Positions 39,521 to 48,818 are shown, counted from the stretch's first letter. The stretch: 64,000 bases of DNA from Candidatus Thalassarchaeaceae archaeon (GCA_023700245.1 JAJPRE010000006.1:1-64000); one strand, 5' to 3'. Notes: generated by a model not told the origin, from the letters alone. Program-made: numbers and translations.

Positions 39521-40342
39521 ATGAATAGTGCGATTTTGTCCTCAAAAAGAGTAATTGTTTTGGGAGCATTATTGATGTTTATGGCAGGGACTAGTCAAGC
39601 AATTCATAGTGGTGTTGGAGGAGATGCAAATAATCAAGGTGATGTTGCGATTGCTGGATGTACTTGTCACGCATCTGAACCAGATAATTCTGTAACGGTA
39701 ATACTTGATTCAGTACCATATCATTATTCATATGGCGCAAGCTATAACATGGAAATTCAACTCATAGGAGGCCCAGAAATACTAGTTGGAGGCCAATCAG
39801 GAGGATTCGCCCTAAGAGTCAGTAGAGGGACCCTAGGGCCAGGAATAGGATATGAAAATTTAGTGCAAAATTGGGAAAATGACCTATCGGCACTTACCCA
39901 TACTTCGGCAGGATCTAAAGTTGAAGATAGGGCATGGCACATAATTTGGAATTCACCGGACACAATGGAAAACGATACAACGGTTACTTTTTGGTTAGCA
40001 GGAAACTCAGTGAATGGAGATAAAATCCCGTCATCACTAGACAGGTGGAATAGATTAAGTGTGACTCTCGAAGAAGGAGAAGATAATGGAAAAACTAGAA
40101 CCGTATTTTCTGGCAATGGGGACATTAATCCCCCTGCCCCTGTGACTGATGAAATTGATTTGCACCACATGGGTGCAAAATTAAGAGCGCATTGGCTAGG
40201 ATTGCTAGGATTTGGAGCAGTGATATTAGTAATTGTATTTTGTGGTTTGTTTTTAAGATATGGATTTTCAAGACATTATGTTGGACGTAGTAATTTACTC
40301 AAATTGAGAATAAAACATCTTAGAAGGGGTGATCAACTTTGA
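39521..40342 (+). CDS. Exported reeler-like/choice-of-anchor V protein with CxCH motif
   Basis: A signal peptide (about residues 1-27) is followed by GVGGDANNQGDVAIAGCTCHASEPDNSV, a variant of the TCxxCH lead-in of choice-of-anchor V/reeler-like domains. Here the cysteines are C-x-C-H, so a standard CxxCH haem attachment is not present. A beta-rich domain of about 150 residues follows. It ends with a membrane helix (LLGFGAVILVIVFCGLFLRYGF) and a basic tail. First gene of the respiratory cluster; its last bases overlap the next start. It could be a membrane-anchored electron carrier or a structural subunit. Confidence 0.6.
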   Translation: MNSAILSSKRVIVLGALLMFMAGTSQAIHSGVGGDANNQGDVAIAGCTCHASEPDNSVTVILDSVPYHYSYGASYNMEIQLIGGPEILVGGQSGGFALRVSRGTLGPGIGYENLVQNWENDLSALTHTSAGSKVEDRAWHIIWNSPDTMENDTTVTFWLAGNSVNGDKIPSSLDRWNRLSVTLEEGEDNGKTRTVFSGNGDINPPAPVTDEIDLHHMGAKLRAHWLGLLGFGAVILVIVFCGLFLRYGFSRHYVGRSNLLKLRIKHLRRGDQL

Positions 40343-40788
40343 AAGATGATGTTGTCATGAGATTACTACGAGATGTTAGTCTCGGTAAGGTATCTGTTGA
40401 AGAGGCCAGAGAAGCACTAGAAGGCATTGATATTTCGGAAGAAAATTATGTAAAGGCTGTGGATCATGGAGTATTTAATATGCCGAAACCGGGAACCATA
40501 GTAAGGGCCAGCATATCTCCCTCTGGCGATTCTTGGTTGATCATCCTAGTAGGATTATGGGGCATAATCTGGACATTATTTTGGGCAGGTTCATTATCAT
40601 ATGGATTATACAATCATTGGAATCAACAAATGCTAGCATTTGATTTAGCAATGACCTTGTTGACCATCATAATTATGGGAATCGTGTACCTAAAATATGT
40701 TATGCCTGACGTAGTTGTTGTAAAGCACAGAAGAAACAAATACATAACAAGGAATGATCCTGAGGCTTGGAAAAAATACGAGGCATGA
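40339..40788 (+). CDS. Small two-helix membrane protein of the cytochrome b cluster
   Basis: This 149-residue protein has an acidic cytosolic N-terminus of about 65 residues and two membrane helices (WLIILVGLWGIIWTLFWAGSLSYGLY and LAMTLLTIIIMGIVYLKYVM), then a basic C-terminus. TTG start (40339), four-base overlap with the preceding gene. It lies directly before the Rieske gene, so it is probably an accessory subunit of that complex; no family is recognised. Confidence 0.6.
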   Translation: MKDDVVMRLLRDVSLGKVSVEEAREALEGIDISEENYVKAVDHGVFNMPKPGTIVRASISPSGDSWLIILVGLWGIIWTLFWAGSLSYGLYNHWNQQMLAFDLAMTLLTIIIMGIVYLKYVMPDVVVVKHRRNKYITRNDPEAWKKYEA

Positions 40789-40790
40789 CC

Positions 40791-41636
40791 ATGGCTAGAA
40801 GATTTAAATTACGTCCTTTACCTAATGACTCTAATGATAATAAAGAATCATTAAAGATGATAGATCGAAGAGAGTTTATGAGGCTTTCATTTAATACAGC
40901 CGCTGGACTAATCACTATGGCGAGTATCGGAAGTGTTGGATTCGCATCACTATTAATGGGGCAACCAGAGGCAGATGGAGGAGATACGGCAGTTAGGTTT
41001 TGGGTACCTTCAGGAGCAGAAGATACCGCTTGGTTTGGAGATCGCCATCTTGAGCCTATGAATTACAGCGCATTTCAAACTGCAGCGGCCAATACCAAAA
41101 CAGGAATGATAGGTGCTCAAGGAGTCTGGTCAGGATTACCTGTTAACGTAGTTTATGTGCCCCATGAGGAAAATAAAGACTTACCTCTAGTGCCCGATAA
41201 ACCAAGATTTCAGTACCTAGATGGTTATGATTTAGGAGGGAAATATGTTGGGTCGGGGAGAGAAGTAGAAGATGATTCGACTTATTCCACATTATCAATT
41301 CATGATAATATGATAATAATATTTTCAAGATGCCCTCACCTCTGTTGTATACCGGGATGGCAATTAGTAACTAATAATTATACAGGAGATAATTGGGCAT
41401 CAGGAGGAACAGATTCTGGAGGCGATAAATTATTTTGTATTTGCCATTCCAGTAGATTTGATCCAACGGCGATTGAGAAAAATAGTATGGGAAGAGGAGT
41501 TCCTTTTGATTTCATTGGAGTTAGGAGAACGGGTGGCCCTGCACCCAATGGAATGCCTTTAATCCCGTTTGTACTAAATGGAGATATTATTGAGGCATTA
41601 CCAGATTTTAAAGACTGGTATGCATATTGTGGTTGA
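40791..41636 (+). CDS. Rieske iron-sulfur protein
   Basis: The N-terminal basic region DRREFMRLSF followed by a hydrophobic stretch (GLITMASIGSVGFASLLMG) anchors or exports the protein. The Rieske cluster motifs are CPHLCCIPGW and CICHSSRFDP (C-x-H with C-x-x-H): two Cys and two His ligands, with the additional Cys pair that forms the stabilising disulphide. The upstream frame extends to 40767, but ATG 40791 directly after the previous stop fits better. It carries electrons from quinol at cytochrome b to an exported acceptor. Confidence 0.9.
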   Translation: MARRFKLRPLPNDSNDNKESLKMIDRREFMRLSFNTAAGLITMASIGSVGFASLLMGQPEADGGDTAVRFWVPSGAEDTAWFGDRHLEPMNYSAFQTAAANTKTGMIGAQGVWSGLPVNVVYVPHEENKDLPLVPDKPRFQYLDGYDLGGKYVGSGREVEDDSTYSTLSIHDNMIIIFSRCPHLCCIPGWQLVTNNYTGDNWASGGTDSGGDKLFCICHSSRFDPTAIEKNSMGRGVPFDFIGVRRTGGPAPNGMPLIPFVLNGDIIEALPDFKDWYAYCG

Positions 41637-41647
41637 GGTAGATAAAT

Positions 41648-42514
41648 ATGATTCAATTTTGGTTCTTATGGCTTTTTATTGCAATAGTAGTTGTCATCGT
41701 AGCATTTACCTTACGAAAGGAAAGGGATGATATGCCTAGAAAGGATATTTTAAGGGCAGTGGAAAGTAATGCAAGTAATATGGGTTTAGCAGAAAAATTA
41801 TTTTTATGGGCTTTTTCATGGTTAGATACTAGATTTAGAATACAAGATTATTGGGGAATGAGCAGAGATGCATTCCATAGCGTTCACAGGCAGATGCCCC
41901 TTACTCATGCTGAAAAATATAAATTGAGAATTATTTGGTATTGGTACCCACTTTATTGTTTAGGCGGTATTTCGTTTTTAGCGTTTATAATATTGGTAAT
42001 TACTGGAACTATACTTGGCCTTTATTATGTGCCAGGAGGAGAGGGAGATCCGACTCCTGCATACAGCAGCCTTGAATTTATTATGACTACATTGCCATTC
42101 GGATATATAATAAGGTCAATACACCATTGGACAACTCATTTTATGGTTGCAGCAGTATTCTTACACATGTGTAGAGTTTACTTTACTGGGGCATATAGGA
42201 ATCCTAGAGAATTAAATTGGTTAATAGGAGTTGCATTAATGTTTTTCACAATATTCTTTGGATATTCTGGATATCTACTCCCATGGGATAGTTTGGCATT
42301 TGGAGCTGCTACGATTGGAATAAATATGGCAACATCAACTCCTTTAATTGGAGAATGGATGGCGAACATACTTTTCGCGGGATCTACATTATCTGGACAA
42401 ACTGTAACTAGAATGTACTTTTTACATGTCTTCATATTACCAGTCCTAGTGACCGCTTTAATATTAGTTCATTTATTCATAGTTTGGGTTCAAGGGATTG
42501 CTGAACCGCATTAA
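41648..42514 (+). CDS. Cytochrome b, N-terminal (b6-like) subunit
   Basis: This 288-residue subunit has one N-terminal helix and four core helices. The haem-ligand histidine pairs are in HHWTTHFMVAAVFLHMCR and RMYFLHVFILPVLVTALILVHLF, each with the expected 13-14-residue separation. This is the b6-type half of a split cytochrome b; the C-terminal part is fused to other domains in the next gene. The gene begins 11 bases after the Rieske stop. Confidence 0.92.
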   Translation: MIQFWFLWLFIAIVVVIVAFTLRKERDDMPRKDILRAVESNASNMGLAEKLFLWAFSWLDTRFRIQDYWGMSRDAFHSVHRQMPLTHAEKYKLRIIWYWYPLYCLGGISFLAFIILVITGTILGLYYVPGGEGDPTPAYSSLEFIMTTLPFGYIIRSIHHWTTHFMVAAVFLHMCRVYFTGAYRNPRELNWLIGVALMFFTIFFGYSGYLLPWDSLAFGAATIGINMATSTPLIGEWMANILFAGSTLSGQTVTRMYFLHVFILPVLVTALILVHLFIVWVQGIAEPH

Positions 42515-42525
42515 GAGGTATTTAA

Positions 42526-45309
42526 ATGGGATTAATAGATAGATTTGGAAGGATTGCTGATACATATGTCAGCGAAAGGGATCATTTAATTGAAGCAGAG
42601 CAAGAACGAAGAAGAGTTTTTGTCGGTCACTCGTTTTGGCCTACAGAAGTATTAAGAGATACAATAATCCTAGCTAGTATGGTCATGGTAATATGTTTCT
42701 ACTCATGGATTGTGCCCCCTCCACTGCATAGTGCTGCAGATCCATTTGCTCAAGCAGGATTCGTATTTCCGGATTGGTATGTATTATTCTCTTACGGATA
42801 CCTAAGATGGGGCGAATACCTGCCTCAGTACACAATTCCAGCAGGCCCTATTGGTGATTTCTTTGGTCAGCCATTTATTTATTGGAATGCAGCATGGTGG
42901 GGTGCGGCGATAACCGGCATCCCAGTAGGAATATTGGCCCTGCCTCCATTCATAATAGGTAAAAGAGAAAAAAGAGGCGTTGAAGATCCTTGGTTTGCAA
43001 GTGCAGGGGCCGCTTATTTAGCACATGTCTGGTTTATTTCCGTATTCTCCATAAATATATTCTTAGAATTATATGCAAAAGATTTGACCAATTATTGCTT
43101 CAAAGATTCTCACGATTATTTCTTCTGCGGCCGACAGGCTCCTTGGACTGCTACGATATTTAATGCCATTCCTTGGATATTATCAGCCTTTTTCTTAGGT
43201 GTAATTTTATATTTCGGCATAAGAAAATTTTTGTTAAATACGATGGGTGCCAGAGTAACTCCGTCTCTCGGAAAACAAGTAACGATAGGCACCATAATTA
43301 TTACAGTACTTATCTCAACTGTAACTTGGCCGATATATGAAGGCGGATTTTGGAATTATGGAGGATTAGGTGCAATGGATGATATCTCGCAATTAGATGA
43401 AATGAGAGAACAGCCGCAGGATACATTAGTTCATTATGGTAAAGGAAATGTCTGGGAAACGTGGGAAGAAGAATGTTTATCACATGAAGAAAGTTTCGGA
43501 TTAGGAGTCTGGGAAAGCATAAATCAAGAAGATTATGAAGAGTGGTGTGTGATACCTGCATCTAATTGGATAGACTGGTCTATCTATCAACCAACAAAGT
43601 TTACTTTAATTGATTATTCTGGCGTTAATGGACATGCAGATTATGAAACTGGACAAAATCAAGCATTTTCAGGAATGACATATACTGGAAATTCAGATGA
43701 AACAGAAGTAAGTATTTCATCTTTCGAATCTTTTACAGTAGAAGATTTTGGCGTGAGTGAATTACCCACGGATATAGGATGCAATTTTAGAACAAGTACA
43801 TACGGAGCAGGAAATCATCAACAGACAGTATATTTAACTAATTCAATTAAAGAAGAAGTTTGGAGGATGGAAGGAGAAACTTGTTCACTAGAAACAATTT
43901 ATCTTAATTCAGGAGAAACATACACAATCTATTTTGAAACAACCTCGAATTCTATCAATGAATCAATTACAATGATTACAGATTTTTCGGCTACGGCTTA
44001 TCAGCCATTATTATTGACAGAGGATGGGACTGCCCTAATCAGATCGTCCAGTATTTTAACATTAGATGAGATGAAAGAACTATCGATAGAGAATCCAACT
44101 TACCATAAGAATCCGAAGAGCCTGGATGCCAAATTAATATACTCATTATTCATACCTTGCTTAGGAGTAGGTGCAATGGTGTTTATGTTAATGAGAAGTA
44201 TGGCACGAGGATATGAATGGGAAATGAACAAATGTTATGGCTGTGACCTTTGCGATGATGCATGTCCGGTAAGGTTGTTTAATGCAGGAGATAAATTAAA
44301 TATAATTTATAATACATGGAATAATGAAGATGATGGAGTTCCCCTATATTCTTGTTTGACTTGTAGTGCATGTACAAATGCCTGCCCTCAATTAGTAGAT
44401 TATGATTCATATGTAGACATTCGAAGAAATTTGATTGTAGGCGGCCCTCCTGCAGCCGAGATACCGCATACAGTACTGCAAGCAGTACTGGCTGCTGAGG
44501 CCGATGAGGATGAGTCGTTTATCCCTACAGCTGATTATCCAATAGATTCCAACATTGGCTATTATCCAGGATGCGTGGACTACATAGATCAAGAAATGGT
44601 ATTTAGCCATGTAAATGAAGGCACTATGAACCTTGGAGAAACAACTACTGCAGCATTCACACTATTCGAAGAGTTGGGGCAAGATGTTACTTATTTAGGA
44701 AGAGATTTCTTAAAATGTTGTGGCCACGACCAAAAGTGGCAAGGATTATCTGAAGTATTTGAAAAACTAAAGGGATATAATCAAAAGAAAATTGGAGAAA
44801 GTGGAATTGATACATTAGTAACATCATGTGCTGAATGTTTCAGAACCTTCGCATTAGATTATGAATTAGAAGACATGAAGGTTATGCATACAACAGAATT
44901 CTTGACTGAAAATGGATTTGATATGGAATTAAAAACAGAGGATGACATAACAGTAACTTACCATGACCCTTGCAGAATTGGTAGACAAATGAATTTGTAT
45001 GATGAACCAAGAAATTTAGTAGAATCAATTGAAGGGGTGTCTTTAGTAGAGATGGAACATAATAAAGAAGACGGATTATGCTGTGGCGTTTCTAGTATGA
45101 TGTCATGCAATGAAAACAGTAGAGGGTTACGACTTCAAAGATTTGATGAAGTTAAAGCCACAGGCGCGGATATCATGCTAACAACATGCCCAAAATGTGT
45201 AAGTCACTTTGAATGTTTAAAATTTGAAGGAGATCCGAGACATGATTTTGAAATATTAGACGTAGTCAGTTTCTTAGCAAGGCAAGTAAATGCAAAAAAT
45301 AAAGTTTAA
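42526..45309 (+). CDS. Fusion: cytochrome b C-terminal half and HdrD/GlpC-like iron-sulfur domain
   Basis: Residues about 35-275: the subunit IV-like part of cytochrome b with the quinol-site motif PDWY (variant of PEWY) and several membrane helices. Residues about 280-520: a polar beta-rich domain placed outside the membrane. Helix about 535-556. Then CYGCDLCDDACPV and CLTCSACTNACPQ ([4Fe-4S] pair, about 568-620). Two CCG domains follow (KCCGHD near 727, then DPCRIGR and LCCGVSS near 851, and TTCPKCVSH), as in HdrD or GlpC. The 927-residue chain is intact and follows the b6-like gene after 11 bases. Confidence 0.9.
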   Translation: MGLIDRFGRIADTYVSERDHLIEAEQERRRVFVGHSFWPTEVLRDTIILASMVMVICFYSWIVPPPLHSAADPFAQAGFVFPDWYVLFSYGYLRWGEYLPQYTIPAGPIGDFFGQPFIYWNAAWWGAAITGIPVGILALPPFIIGKREKRGVEDPWFASAGAAYLAHVWFISVFSINIFLELYAKDLTNYCFKDSHDYFFCGRQAPWTATIFNAIPWILSAFFLGVILYFGIRKFLLNTMGARVTPSLGKQVTIGTIIITVLISTVTWPIYEGGFWNYGGLGAMDDISQLDEMREQPQDTLVHYGKGNVWETWEEECLSHEESFGLGVWESINQEDYEEWCVIPASNWIDWSIYQPTKFTLIDYSGVNGHADYETGQNQAFSGMTYTGNSDETEVSISSFESFTVEDFGVSELPTDIGCNFRTSTYGAGNHQQTVYLTNSIKEEVWRMEGETCSLETIYLNSGETYTIYFETTSNSINESITMITDFSATAYQPLLLTEDGTALIRSSSILTLDEMKELSIENPTYHKNPKSLDAKLIYSLFIPCLGVGAMVFMLMRSMARGYEWEMNKCYGCDLCDDACPVRLFNAGDKLNIIYNTWNNEDDGVPLYSCLTCSACTNACPQLVDYDSYVDIRRNLIVGGPPAAEIPHTVLQAVLAAEADEDESFIPTADYPIDSNIGYYPGCVDYIDQEMVFSHVNEGTMNLGETTTAAFTLFEELGQDVTYLGRDFLKCCGHDQKWQGLSEVFEKLKGYNQKKIGESGIDTLVTSCAECFRTFALDYELEDMKVMHTTEFLTENGFDMELKTEDDITVTYHDPCRIGRQMNLYDEPRNLVESIEGVSLVEMEHNKEDGLCCGVSSMMSCNENSRGLRLQRFDEVKATGADIMLTTCPKCVSHFECLKFEGDPRHDFEILDVVSFLARQVNAKNKV

Positions 45310-45584
45310 TTAAATGCAAAATACGCTGAGATCAAAGATAGTATTGCATTTAGTAAAATACCTATTAATGTAAGTTTTGCTACTTGTTTATTTTGATAAC
45401 CTAACGCCGTTAACCACAAAAATAATCCTATCAAGCCACCACAAGCAAATGAAATCCACGCTGCCTCTAAACTCAAGAATAACATCATAAAAAGCCAAAT
45501 TAATACTCCTTGAAACAACGATAATAGAGACAAGGGATTAAAAAAAAATTTCTTTAGTTCACTCATAGACATCCGAGACGACAT
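45306..45584 (-). CDS. Small membrane protein (92 aa)
   Basis: Three hydrophobic stretches (LLSLFQGVLIWLFMMLFLSL, WISFACGGLIGLFLWLTALGY and LTLIGILLNAILSLISAYFAF) with hardly any soluble sequence. The family is not recognised. It lies on the opposite strand within the respiratory cluster and its end overlaps the stop region of the fusion gene by four bases. Confidence 0.55.
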   Translation of the reverse strand: MSSRMSMSELKKFFFNPLSLLSLFQGVLIWLFMMLFLSLEAAWISFACGGLIGLFLWLTALGYQNKQVAKLTLIGILLNAILSLISAYFAFN

Positions 45585-45648
45585 AGAGCAATGAAACTGA
45601 CGATTGATAAAGGAAGTACACCTGAAGTTGAACGATGGAGGGTGAGGA

Positions 45649-45981
45649 GTGACGAAGCAAGATGACTTAGCCTTGAGGAGAGTTTCTCAGCAAAGAAGAA
45701 TTAGGATGATGATGAATGCTGTCAAATCTGAAGAAAGAGCGAAACTCAAAGGAGGCCCTGAAGCAGTAGCATGGGTAAAAGAAGATTTATGTATTGGTTG
45801 TGACCAATGCACAATTGTATGTGATGACGATGCAATAGAAATATATCATACTCCATTAAAAAGTCCAATAATGAATGTAGATAATAATAAAAAAGCAAAG
45901 GTCTTGAGAGACCCTTGTACTGGATGTAAGTTATGCGTCTTGGCGTGTCCAACTGACGCAATAGTAATGATAGATAGGTGA
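45649..45981 (+). CDS. 2[4Fe-4S] ferredoxin-like protein
   Basis: The N-terminal 45 residues are basic (LRRVSQQRRIRMMMNAV). Two cluster motifs follow: CIGCDQCTIVCDDDA (Asp-Asp in place of the usual Pro after the fourth Cys) and CTGCKLCVLACPTDAI. GTG start (45649) preceded by a GGAGGGTGAGGAG-type ribosome-binding stretch. Neighbouring the cytochrome b-Hdr fusion, it is a plausible electron donor or acceptor for the Hdr module on the cytosolic side. Confidence 0.8.
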   Translation: MTKQDDLALRRVSQQRRIRMMMNAVKSEERAKLKGGPEAVAWVKEDLCIGCDQCTIVCDDDAIEIYHTPLKSPIMNVDNNKKAKVLRDPCTGCKLCVLACPTDAIVMIDR

Positions 45982-45988
45982 AAAAATT

Positions 45989-46282
45989 ATGAGTGAAAAG
46001 GATCCATTGAGATTTGGAGCTGAATTTGGCCCAAAAGGCGTAACTAACCCAAGTGGTGTATCATTATCGACATTTAAGACATTAGTATGGGTATCAAATC
46101 TCGGCGGATTAATATTATTTGCAATAGGATTAGAATTAATGGTAGTTCAACAATTATTTGGATTTGGATTATTATGCCTAATTGCAGGCGTAATCATAGC
46201 ATTGTTTCCATCTAATTATGAAATTACAGGAATGGAGGAGTTATCTGATTCCTTTATTATGAATAACCAAGATGAGGAGTAA
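45989..46282 (+). CDS. Small membrane protein after the ferredoxin
   Basis: This 97-residue protein has two adjacent hydrophobic helices (LVWVSNLGGLILFAIGLELMVV and LFGFGLLCLIAGVIIALF) and acidic ends. No family is recognised. It starts 7 bases after the ferredoxin stop and ends 3 bases before the alkyltransferase gene, so it is likely part of the same transcript. Accessory subunit of the respiratory complex is the contextual guess. Confidence 0.55.
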   Translation: MSEKDPLRFGAEFGPKGVTNPSGVSLSTFKTLVWVSNLGGLILFAIGLELMVVQQLFGFGLLCLIAGVIIALFPSNYEITGMEELSDSFIMNNQDEE

Positions 46283-46285
46283 AAC

Positions 46286-46776
46286 ATGTTTGAACATGGC
46301 GTTAGGAACATAGAAACTCCAATAGGTAACTTGTCAATACGTGCAACTAATGTTGGAATTTGTAAAGTTTCATCTGAACTCGATATAGAAAATAATAAAA
46401 TCGGAAGAGACCATTTGGATCATGCAGAAAAGTGGTTTATTGGATATTTTAAAAAAAAACAATCGATTTTCCCAAATTTGATTTTTCGAGCTTGTCGAGC
46501 TTTGGATTAGTAGTTACAAGTACACTTCTTGAAAACGTTAAATTTGGAAATACTTCTACATATTCAGAATTGTCATTTACCGCAAATAAGCCAGGCGCAA
46601 GCAGAGCCGTCGGGGCAATAATGAAGAATAATTCATTGCCAATCATCATTCCTTGTCATAGAATAATTAAAAAAAATAATCACATTGGAAATTACAATTT
46701 TAAAAAAGGAATAACTACAAAGGGTTGGCTATTAATGCACGAAGGAATAATAATCCAAGATAGTCATGTAGTTTAA
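46286..46776 (+). pseudogene. ogt: Methylated-DNA-cysteine alkyltransferase gene with a frameshift
   Basis: The first frame (46286 on) gives the N-terminal domain up to GYFKKK; the second frame (from about 46453 to 46776) gives DFSSLSSFGLVVTSTLL through RAVGAIMKNNSLPIIIPCHRII. The latter includes the active-site Cys of IPCHR and the RAVG motif. The frames switch at a run of nine A (46451-46459). Ten A would keep the frame and restore a continuous family-like sequence. Whether this is a sequencing error, a true mutation or slippage-dependent expression is open. Placed directly after the respiratory cluster. Confidence 0.8.
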
Positions 46777-46778
46777 AT

Positions 46779-48641
46779 TCAACTAGGCCATAAACTTACG
46801 TCATCCAATATGTCTAATGTATTTTTATTGATTGGGGGATTGTCTCTTTGAGTTAAATGGATCGAATGAAATAATCTTAATCCAATGGCCATATCTGGTT
46901 GTTTCAATAATTGCTCAGTAAGAATCCCATAATCATGTGCCCACTCTTTAGCGTGAGGCTTCATCTCGTCCATAAATGAATTAAATAATGATGGAGAGGT
47001 TGCTGTACCGGCTGGCATTTTTGGCCTATTAACAATTCGGCTAGGAAGTCCGGATAGTTTTGCTGCTTCCCTTAATGCCATTTTTTCAGTAGAATCAGAT
47101 ATTTTCCAATTTATAGGAATTTTATGGGACTCATCCCTATGTTTTTTCCCAAGAAATGGGACGCGAACTTCCAAGCCAAAGCACATACTATGCCTATCTG
47201 CTAATCGTAATTGAAAATTTGATAGTTGCCCTCTATCAATTTCAAACTGGAGTGTTTGTTGTAATGTATCAAAATTCTCACCTAAAAAAATATTTTTGTC
47301 TTTCCAAGGCATACCTGGCCCTGAATGAATTTCTGGCAATGAATCATTACCAATTAAATTAAGTCTCTCTTTAACAATATTAGAATGATTTTTAATGTCC
47401 TTAAATCTCGAATATCCAGCATGTAGCTCGTCAGCGCCTTGCCCGCATAGCCCAACCTTAACACTATTTGACATATGAGAAAATAAAGGTTGCCAAAATA
47501 GGACTGATAAATCCAATTCTTCACCATGATATGAAAATTTAGGCAGTTCTTTCCAAAAAATATTATCATCCATAATACTAGAATTTAATTTTAAATCATT
47601 TTCTTGGGCTACGAATTGTGCTGCAAGATAGTCAGGATTATCTTCGCTCCCTGCTATCGTCCAACATTCAGGGACTGCAGCGCCGGTATTATTTGCGGAT
47701 TTTTTTGAAAGGGCGGCTATTAAACTTGAGTCTAAACCCCCAGATAAAACAATTCCTATTGGAACATCAGCCATCAATCTATCATCTATACTAGATTCCA
47801 AGCTATTAAGTAATATTTTAGCATGCTTTGAAGGCGTCCATTGTTTTGAAGGAGAAATTATGTCTTTCGAATATGTGCTTACTCCTGTCAAGACCGCCCG
47901 CCCATTGGAATCAATAGACCATGTTTCCACTGTGCCCGGAGAAACTTGGCTAACGCCTTCGAATAGAGTAGTGTTATCTATAGTATATTCATATGATAAC
48001 CTAGCGTGAAGTGATAAGATGTCGGGTTTAGGAATAAAATCTGGATGCATAAAAAATGCTTTAATTTCTGATGAAAACATTAAAGTTCCATCTTCTAGAA
48101 TAGTCCGGAATAATGGCTTTACACCCATAGGATCTCTAGCGAGTATTAACTCGCGTTTGAGTGGATTCCAAACTGAAAAACCAAAAACGCCATCTAATTT
48201 AGAAATCCAAATGTTATGTTTACTGGCAGGATTATTAATATCTGAATAATTGGGCGTATGTCTAATCATATTATTTAATTTCCCAATAGGTACAGAATTC
48301 GGAATATTTAAGTTTAAATTATATTTATCATGTAATGCAAGTATTACTTCTGCATCTCCATTAGTTCGCCAGGGGAAATTTGTAATCTTTGATTTAATTT
48401 CTTTATAATTATAAATTTCTCCATTTTGGATTAAAACAGATGAATTATCAGATAATATTGGTTGTTTCGATCCAGATAAATCAATTATGGATAATCTAGA
48501 ATGGCTCAGTGCAACCGATCCCCCATCCATATGTTCGACAAAGGAACTAATTCCATCTGGACCTCTGTGGGCAATACGGGATGCCATTGCTGCAGTGATT
48601 GATGAATCAGCATTACCAAAAAGGCCAGATATTCCGCACAT
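46779..48641 (-). CDS. asnB: Asparagine synthetase (glutamine-hydrolysing)
   Basis: Begins MCGISGLFG with the catalytic Cys2 of the class II glutaminase; RGPDGISSF and NGEIYNY are the glutamine-site motifs. The C-terminal ATP-PPase domain has the P-loop-like VLSGGLDSSLIAAL and CGQGADELHAGY, then LEVRVPFL. At 620 residues the size is normal. It makes asparagine from aspartate; some members instead amidate other substrates. It is convergent with the alkyltransferase gene. Confidence 0.93.
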   Translation of the reverse strand: MCGISGLFGNADSSITAAMASRIAHRGPDGISSFVEHMDGGSVALSHSRLSIIDLSGSKQPILSDNSSVLIQNGEIYNYKEIKSKITNFPWRTNGDAEVILALHDKYNLNLNIPNSVPIGKLNNMIRHTPNYSDINNPASKHNIWISKLDGVFGFSVWNPLKRELILARDPMGVKPLFRTILEDGTLMFSSEIKAFFMHPDFIPKPDILSLHARLSYEYTIDNTTLFEGVSQVSPGTVETWSIDSNGRAVLTGVSTYSKDIISPSKQWTPSKHAKILLNSLESSIDDRLMADVPIGIVLSGGLDSSLIAALSKKSANNTGAAVPECWTIAGSEDNPDYLAAQFVAQENDLKLNSSIMDDNIFWKELPKFSYHGEELDLSVLFWQPLFSHMSNSVKVGLCGQGADELHAGYSRFKDIKNHSNIVKERLNLIGNDSLPEIHSGPGMPWKDKNIFLGENFDTLQQTLQFEIDRGQLSNFQLRLADRHSMCFGLEVRVPFLGKKHRDESHKIPINWKISDSTEKMALREAAKLSGLPSRIVNRPKMPAGTATSPSLFNSFMDEMKPHAKEWAHDYGILTEQLLKQPDMAIGLRLFHSIHLTQRDNPPINKNTLDILDDVSLWPS

Positions 48642-48713
48642 AGTAAATTCCTCATCTTAGTTTATTCATAATTAGATTTAAATAATAGCCATACCAAAAT
48701 AAGAATGTATTAA

Positions 48714-48818
48714 TCAGAAGAATCTAATTAATATTAAGAGAGATGCTGCTGCTGATAATGCCCAAATGAACATATATGCATTTTGAGATAATTCAGAGTC
48801 GTCTTCTTTAGGAGCCAT
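48714..48818 (-). CDS. Very small single-helix membrane protein (34 aa)
   Basis: ATG (48818) opens 34 codons: an acidic N-terminus MAPKEDDSELSQNAY and one hydrophobic helix MFIWALSAAASLLILIRFF up to the stop. The sharp division into acidic head and membrane helix and the position in an otherwise empty gap favour a real micro-protein, perhaps a subunit or regulator of a membrane complex. It is too short to assign. Confidence 0.4.
   Translation of the reverse strand: MAPKEDDSELSQNAYMFIWALSAAASLLILIRFF

Noticed and set aside
45591-45665. 24-codon frame overlapping the ferredoxin start
   Set aside because: It has no family features; it may be a leader peptide but the evidence is only an ATG and a stop.
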